A stretch of 17,580 nucleotides of DNA from CAZJHX01 sp964545715. Lineage in GTDB: Bacteria; Myxococcota_A; UBA9042; GCA-2863065. The translations under genes and the position numbers were made by a program. This document shows positions 13,620-17,580 of the stretch, in pieces. The stretch spans positions 1-17,580 of the forward strand of contig CAZJHX010000196.1 of NCBI GenBank assembly GCA_964545715.1, in the 5' to 3' direction. Under the pieces are notes generated by a model, which worked only from the letters and a program-made list of their open reading frames with translations, ran no database searches and had not been told where the DNA came from. Numbering within the stretch: the stretch's first letter is position 1; each line of letters starts with the position of its first letter.

Positions 13620-16600
13620 CTACGGCTCGGTGATCTCCAGCGTGTACTCGCCCTCGTCGCCGGTCACGACGCCGTCGAGGATGACGTAGTAATCGGTGCC
13701 CTCAGTCAGCGACACCGTCAGGTCGCCGCCGAAGAAGAGGTCGCCACTGTTGCCCAGGCACTGGGTCGCCAGGTCGTCACAGCCACCCGTGGTGACGGTG
13801 ATCTGGTAGGGACCGCTGGTCGGGTTGTACGCGAAGATGTGGTCGCCCGTGTGAGCTGCCGTGAACAGGTACACCACGTCGAGCTTGCCCTCGCCGTTGG
13901 AGCCGCCGTCCGGGCAGTCCGCGTTGCTTCCCTGCTCATCGGTGAAGCCAATCGTCGTGCCGGACGCCGTCAGCCCCTCGAGGATGAACGGGTTGGCGCA
14001 CGTGTTGCCCTCGATGTCAGCCGGGTCCGGTGCGTCGATGACAAGCGTGAAGTCGCCGCTGTCGAAGCTGAGCGCGCCGTCCACGATGACGAAGTAGGTC
14101 GTGCCGCCCGAGAGCGTCACGGTCAGGTCGCCGCCGAAGAAGAGGTCGCCACTGTTGCCGACGCAGGTGTTGGCGATGTCGGAGCAGTCCGTGACCACCG
14201 CGATCAGCGTCGCGCCGCTGCCGTCGCCGAAGGAGAACGTGTGCTCGCCGGTCAGCTGCGGCGTGAACTCGTACACCACGTCGTTGCCCTCGCCGGCCGT
14301 CTCGTTGTCGGGACAGCCGGTGTAGTCCTCGTACGTGTTGCTGTAGTTCTCGTTGTTGCCGCTCACGCCGTCCTCGGTGGTCTCCAGCGCGAGGTCGCAC
14401 TGGTCGCCGTCCAGGAAGACCTCGCCCACGCAGACCTCGGCACCGTCGATGCCGCCGTGCGGGCAGTGCGTCGCGTTGGACGTCGGATCGCCCTCCGGGT
14501 CGCTACCGGCCACGCCCAGGTGGTAGATGCGGCACTGAACGGTGTCGCCGTCGGTGTCGCCCGGCTTGCCGTTCTCACTGTAGTCCAGGCAGCCCAGCAG
14601 GCAGGCGTCGCTGTCGTCGAACAGCGAGTCGTCGCCTGTGCAGTTGGTCTCCTCCAGGTGGCAGTAGTTCGTGCACCAGGTACCGCAGACGTCGCCGCCG
14701 GACGGACCGGCGTGCGGGCAGTGGACCGCCGCGTCAGTCGTCTGAGCCACGCGAGCGTGGTAGATGCGGCAGCCGACGGTGTTGCCGCTGGTCTCGCCCG
14801 TCTCGCCCAGGGGCAGCTGCGCCCAGTTCTCGCAGTAGTCCAGGCACGCGTCGGTGTCCTCGTACTGGCTGTTGGGGTCGCCGAAGAAGCCCGGCTCACC
14901 GCACGCGTTTTGGATGGCCGCGCAGTAGACCGCGCAGCTCGGCTCGGCATCCGCACAGACGTCGTCGCCGCTGAAGATCGCCGCGTGCGGGCAGTGCGTC
15001 CCAGCCGAGTCCGGCGGGTTCGAGCCGGCCACACCGGCGTGGTAGAGGCGGCACTGGACCGAGTCGCCGCCCGTGGCGTTGGGCTCGGCGTCGTTGCTGA
15101 CGAAGCCACCACACGCGGTGGTGCAGGCGTCATCGTCCGCGTACAACTCGTCATCGCCCGTGCAGTGCGTCTGCGTCAGGTGGCAGTAGTTCTCGCAGTA
15201 GCTGCCGCAGACGCCGCCGCCGGACGGACCGGCGTGCGAGCAGTGGGTCTCAGCCGAGCCGCCCTCGACGTCGCTGCCCGCCACGCCGGCGTGGTAGGTG
15301 CGGCAGCCGACGGTGTTGCCGCCCGTGTCGCTGGACAGACCCAGCGGGATGCTCTTGTCGCAGTAGTCCAGGCACGCGGCCTCGTTGGCGAACTGCTCGT
15401 TGTCCTCGGTGCAGTTGGTCATGACCAGGTCGCAGTACTCGTCGCAGCTCGGGATGGTGCACTGACCCTCGCCGTTGCAGGACTCGTTCTCGCCCTCGCA
15501 CGTGCCGCAGCTGCCGCCGCAGCCGTCGTCGCCGCAGACCTTGCCGTCGCAGCTCGGGGTGCAGCAGGTGACTGACACGTCGAACGTCTGGTCGTTGTTG
15601 CCGTTGTACGGGTCAAAGACAAAGTAGAAGGTCTCGCCCGCCTTGGCCTCAAACGTGACCTCGGACAGCTGCGAGTCGATGCAGTTGGTGTCCGTGACGT
15701 CGCAGCCGGCGCCCTCGTCCTTCAAGACGATGACGTCGTTGGCGGAGCTGCCGGCCTCGCTGACGGTGACCGTCTGGTCGGCGTCGGAGGTGAAGCTCCA
15801 GACGACCTCGATGCCGTCGGTGTAGTCGTCGCCGCCGAACAGCTGGCACGGGTAGCCGCTGAACACCTGCTGGGCGCCTTCCATCGTGTTGGTGGCTCCC
15901 GCCACCGTGTCGCCACAGCCCAGCGCCGAGATCGGCTGGCACAGCGGAGGCGCCACGCAGACACCGCCGCCATCGAGGGCCGCGTGCGGGCAGTGCGTGG
16001 CGGCATCGGCGGCCGCCGGAGCGCCTGCGTGGTAGATGCGGCACTGGACCGAGTCGCCCTCGGTGTCGCCGGGGGCGCCGTCAGAGGCGAGGCCCAGGCA
16101 CTCGTTCAGACAGGTGTCCTCGCTGTCGAACAGTGCGTTGTCCTCGGTGCAGTTCTTGCCCGTCAGCGCGCAGTAGTTGGTGCAGTACGAGCCGCAGACA
16201 CCGCCGCCGGACGGACCGGCGTGGGGGCAGTGCAGCGCTGGATCACCCTCGGCCGGCGCGCCGGCGTGGTAGGTGCGGCAGCCGATGGAGTTGCCGTCGG
16301 TCGCGCCAACCTCGCCCGGGCTCCACGCAGCCGCGAACTCGCAGTAAGCCAGGCAGCCGTCGAGGTCACCGTGCTGGGCGTTGTCGCCGGTGCAGTTGGC
16401 CATGACCGTCTCGCAGTACTCCGCGCAGGTCGGGACCGGATCCACACACACGCCGCCGCCGTCGACACCGCCGTGCGGGCAGTGAATCGCCGCCGAGGTG
16501 TCGCCGTCGGTGCCTGCCACGCCGAGGTGGTAGATGCGGCACTGAACGCTATCCCCGCCCGTGTCGCCCTGGGCGCCGGACGCGTCGAAGTCCGCGCACG

Positions 16601-17580
16601 CCGTCGCGCAGTCGGTGTCGGCGCCGAAGTCCAGCGCGTTGTCGCCGCCGCAGTTCGTGTCCGAGAGGTGGCAGTAGTTCTCGCACCAGGTGCCGCAGAC
16701 GTCGCCGCCCGCCGGACCCGCGTGCGGGCAGTGAATCGCTGCGTCGTCCTCGCTACCGCCGGCCACGCCCGCGTGGTAGGTGCGGCAGCCGACCGTGTTG
16801 CCGGATGTGTCCGCCGCGGCGCCGATCGGCAGCTGTGCGGTGTCGTTGCAGTACGCCAGGCACGCGGCCTCGTCGGCGTATTGGGCGTTGTCGCCGGTGC
16901 AGGACGCGGTGACCGCCGCGCAGTAGTCGGCGCAGGTGGGGTCGGGATCGGGCGCGACGCAGACGCCGCCGCCGTCGAGCGCGCCGTGTGCGCAGTGGAC
17001 CGCCGCCGAGGTGTCGCCGTCGGAGCCGGCCACGCCAAGGTGGTAGATGCGGCATTGCACCGAGTCGCCGGCCGTGTCGCCCGGGGCGCCGTCCGCCGCG
17101 AGGTCCGCGCACGCCGTGGCGCAGTCATCAGCGCTCTCGTAGATGGCGTTGTCGCCGCTGCAGTTGGTCATCGCCAGATGGCAGTAGTTCTCGCAGTACG
17201 AACCGCAGACGTCGGCGCCCGAGGGGCCGGCGTGGGGGCAGTGGGTCTCAGCGGTGCCCGCCTCCGGGTCACTGGCCGCGACACCCGCGTGGTACGTGCG
17301 GCAACCCACCGAGTTGTCGGCCGTGTCGTCGGCGCTGCCAAGCGGCAGCTGTGCCCAGGTCTCGCAGTAGTCGCTGCAGGCTTCAGCGCTCTCGTACTGG
17401 GCGTTGTCGTCCGCGCATGCGGCCTGAACAGCGTCGCAGTAGTCCGCGCAGGTCGGCTCGTCGCCGCCGGTGTCCGTCGTATCGTCGGTACCCGTATCCG
17501 TCGTGTCGTCGGTACCCGTATCCGTCGTGTCGTCGGTACCTGTGTCCGTCGTATCGTCGGTACCCGTATCCGTCGTGTCG
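13620..17580 (-). CDS. Giant secreted Cys/His-repeat protein with PPC-like domains (partial, N-terminus outside window)
   Basis: About 1320 residues to TAG at 13620; the start lies beyond the right edge, so the in-frame GTG at 17309 is internal. Order from the N-terminal side: Asp-Thr-Gly stalk (17463-17580); six units of a Cys/His module of about 80 residues (about 15960-17460); a beta-sandwich (IEVVWSFTSDADQTVTVSEA, FYFVFDPYNG); a small knot (CDGKVCGDDGCGGSCGTC); four more Cys/His units (about 14430-15460); and two PPC-like beta domains (VVYEFTPQLTGEHTFSF and VVYLFTAAHTGDHIFAY). Each Cys/His unit has CxxYC, NCxGDN, CxxYC, NTVGCRxYHxGVA and HCPHAGPSGGxVCG, with eight cysteines in most units. 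The stalk and cysteine content point to a surface lipoprotein, but its signal is not in the window. I know no family name for the module. Confidence 0.8.
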   Translation of the reverse strand, partial: DTTDTGTDDTTDTGTDDTTDTGTDDTTDTGTDDTTDTGGDEPTCADYCDAVQAACADDNAQYESAEACSDYCETWAQLPLGSADDTADNSVGCRTYHAGVAASDPEAGTAETHCPHAGPSGADVCGSYCENYCHLAMTNCSGDNAIYESADDCATACADLAADGAPGDTAGDSVQCRIYHLGVAGSDGDTSAAVHCAHGALDGGGVCVAPDPDPTCADYCAAVTASCTGDNAQYADEAACLAYCNDTAQLPIGAAADTSGNTVGCRTYHAGVAGGSEDDAAIHCPHAGPAGGDVCGTWCENYCHLSDTNCGGDNALDFGADTDCATACADFDASGAQGDTGGDSVQCRIYHLGVAGTDGDTSAAIHCPHGGVDGGGVCVDPVPTCAEYCETVMANCTGDNAQHGDLDGCLAYCEFAAAWSPGEVGATDGNSIGCRTYHAGAPAEGDPALHCPHAGPSGGGVCGSYCTNYCALTGKNCTEDNALFDSEDTCLNECLGLASDGAPGDTEGDSVQCRIYHAGAPAAADAATHCPHAALDGGGVCVAPPLCQPISALGCGDTVAGATNTMEGAQQVFSGYPCQLFGGDDYTDGIEVVWSFTSDADQTVTVSEAGSSANDVIVLKDEGAGCDVTDTNCIDSQLSEVTFEAKAGETFYFVFDPYNGNNDQTFDVSVTCCTPSCDGKVCGDDGCGGSCGTCEGENESCNGEGQCTIPSCDEYCDLVMTNCTEDNEQFANEAACLDYCDKSIPLGLSSDTGGNTVGCRTYHAGVAGSDVEGGSAETHCSHAGPSGGGVCGSYCENYCHLTQTHCTGDDELYADDDACTTACGGFVSNDAEPNATGGDSVQCRLYHAGVAGSNPPDSAGTHCPHAAIFSGDDVCADAEPSCAVYCAAIQNACGEPGFFGDPNSQYEDTDACLDYCENWAQLPLGETGETSGNTVGCRIYHARVAQTTDAAVHCPHAGPSGGDVCGTWCTNYCHLEETNCTGDDSLFDDSDACLLGCLDYSENGKPGDTDGDTVQCRIYHLGVAGSDPEGDPTSNATHCPHGGIDGAEVCVGEVFLDGDQCDLALETTEDGVSGNNENYSNTYEDYTGCPDNETAGEGNDVVYEFTPQLTGEHTFSFGDGSGATLIAVVTDCSDIANTCVGNSGDLFFGGDLTVTLSGGTTYFVIVDGALSFDSGDFTLVIDAPDPADIEGNTCANPFILEGLTASGTTIGFTDEQGSNADCPDGGSNGEGKLDVVYLFTAAHTGDHIFAYNPTSGPYQITVTTGGCDDLATQCLGNSGDLFFGGDLTVSLTEGTDYYVILDGVVTGDEGEYTLEITEP
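13717..13754. repeat. 38-bp exact repeat, copy 1
   Basis: Identical to 14122-14159, exactly 405 bp (135 codons) away. Both code for GNSGDLFFGGDLT in the two PPC-like domains of the giant protein. The identity at DNA level points to recent duplication or gene conversion of the domain. Confidence 0.85.
14122..14159. repeat. 38-bp exact repeat, copy 2
   Basis: Second copy of the 38-bp sequence at 13717-13754, in the same reading phase of the giant Cys/His-repeat gene. The flanking sequence of the two copies differs at many positions. Confidence 0.85.
14430..17460 (-). repeat. Ten tandem Cys/His modules in five A-B pairs
   Basis: Ten CRxYH motifs alternate between an A form (VGCRTYHAG, then HCPHAGPSGG and VCG) at about 17289, 16771, 16267, 15291 and 14757, and a B form (VQCRIYHLG, then HCPHG and GGVCV) at about 17041, 16528, 16029, 15039 and 14520. 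A pair takes about 504-534 bp. The fourth pair is set off from the third by the inserted beta-sandwich (gap about 976 bp). Confidence 0.85.
17463..17580. repeat. 24-bp tandem repeat coding a DDTTDTGT stalk
   Basis: Four full copies and a 22-bp partial copy (17463, 17487, 17511, 17535, 17559) of a 24-bp unit, each except the first ending in GGTACC. They code for DDTTDTGT on the minus strand. Inner copies differ by only one to three bases. The array continues past the window edge, so its full length is unknown. Confidence 0.9.

Noticed and set aside
12597..15575. 992-codon open frame on the plus strand
   Set aside because: It lies opposite queA and the Cys/His repeat gene. Its protein is Ala/Val/Arg-rich without any domain, as expected of the complement of GC-rich coding sequence. 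It has no ribosome site and crosses the boundary of two real genes.
1..17580. Genome-wide reassignment of TAG to a sense codon
   Set aside because: TAG ends fabI, tgt, secD, the 2075 lipoprotein and the thioredoxin-like gene at family-typical lengths, and readthrough of several of these would run far into other genes.
1..17580. tRNA, rRNA, CRISPR arrays, insertion sequences
   Set aside because: I found no tRNA arms, no spaced direct repeats of CRISPR type and no transposase or terminal inverted repeats. The only tandem repeats are coding ones.

Overview
The window is GC-rich (roughly two thirds G+C by eye) and looks like chromosome from a Myxococcota/Bradymonadota-type bacterium ('Deltaproteobacteria' in the old sense). 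The reasons are the gene order queA-tgt-yajC-secD-secF-recJ, secreted cysteine-rich lipoproteins whose N-termini carry Asp-Thr-Gly stalk repeats, a CX4CH cytochrome-c-like domain, and TPR/PEGA-type envelope proteins. The lineage is an inference from gene content; there is no rRNA or tRNA here to confirm it.

Layout. 1-1317 (minus, runs off the left edge): exported TPR/PEGA-like protein with a long Pro-Glu-rich tail. 1463-2089 (plus): small exported CXXC protein resembling DUF2225. 2075-3004 (minus): Cys-rich lipoprotein with a DTG stalk, overlapping the previous gene tail to tail. 3005-3383 has no protein gene but is dense in signals: phased TGAC/GTCA repeats, a perfect dyad, a near-consensus sigma-54 promoter, a 12-bp stem with a C/U-rich loop, a C/U-rich single-stranded stretch and a strong intrinsic terminator. 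I read this as a sigma-54-dependent small RNA or a terminator-controlled leader for the next gene. 3384-4526 (plus): thioredoxin-fold/TPR lipoprotein, ending on a CTAG shared with fabI. From 4523 to 17580 everything is on the minus strand. In transcription order it is: a giant Cys/His-repeat protein (runs off the right edge), queA, tgt, yajC, secD, secF, recJ, a small lipoprotein and fabI.

The queA-to-fabI run is tightly packed (4-bp overlap, then gaps of about 9-45 bp), so it is probably one transcription unit. It joins queuosine tRNA modification (queA, tgt), protein export (yajC, secD, secF), DNA repair (recJ) and fatty-acid synthesis (fabI).

Two reading frames are broken by an in-frame TAG with intact coding on both sides: secF at codon 51, and the giant Cys/His protein just before a C-terminal cytochrome-c-like domain. 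TAG is also the normal stop of fabI, tgt, secD and others in this window, so general TAG recoding is unlikely. Point mutation, sequencing error or local readthrough are the live explanations. The best candidates for something undescribed are the sigma-54 RNA at 3238-3365 and the tandem Cys/His repeat module at 14430-17460.
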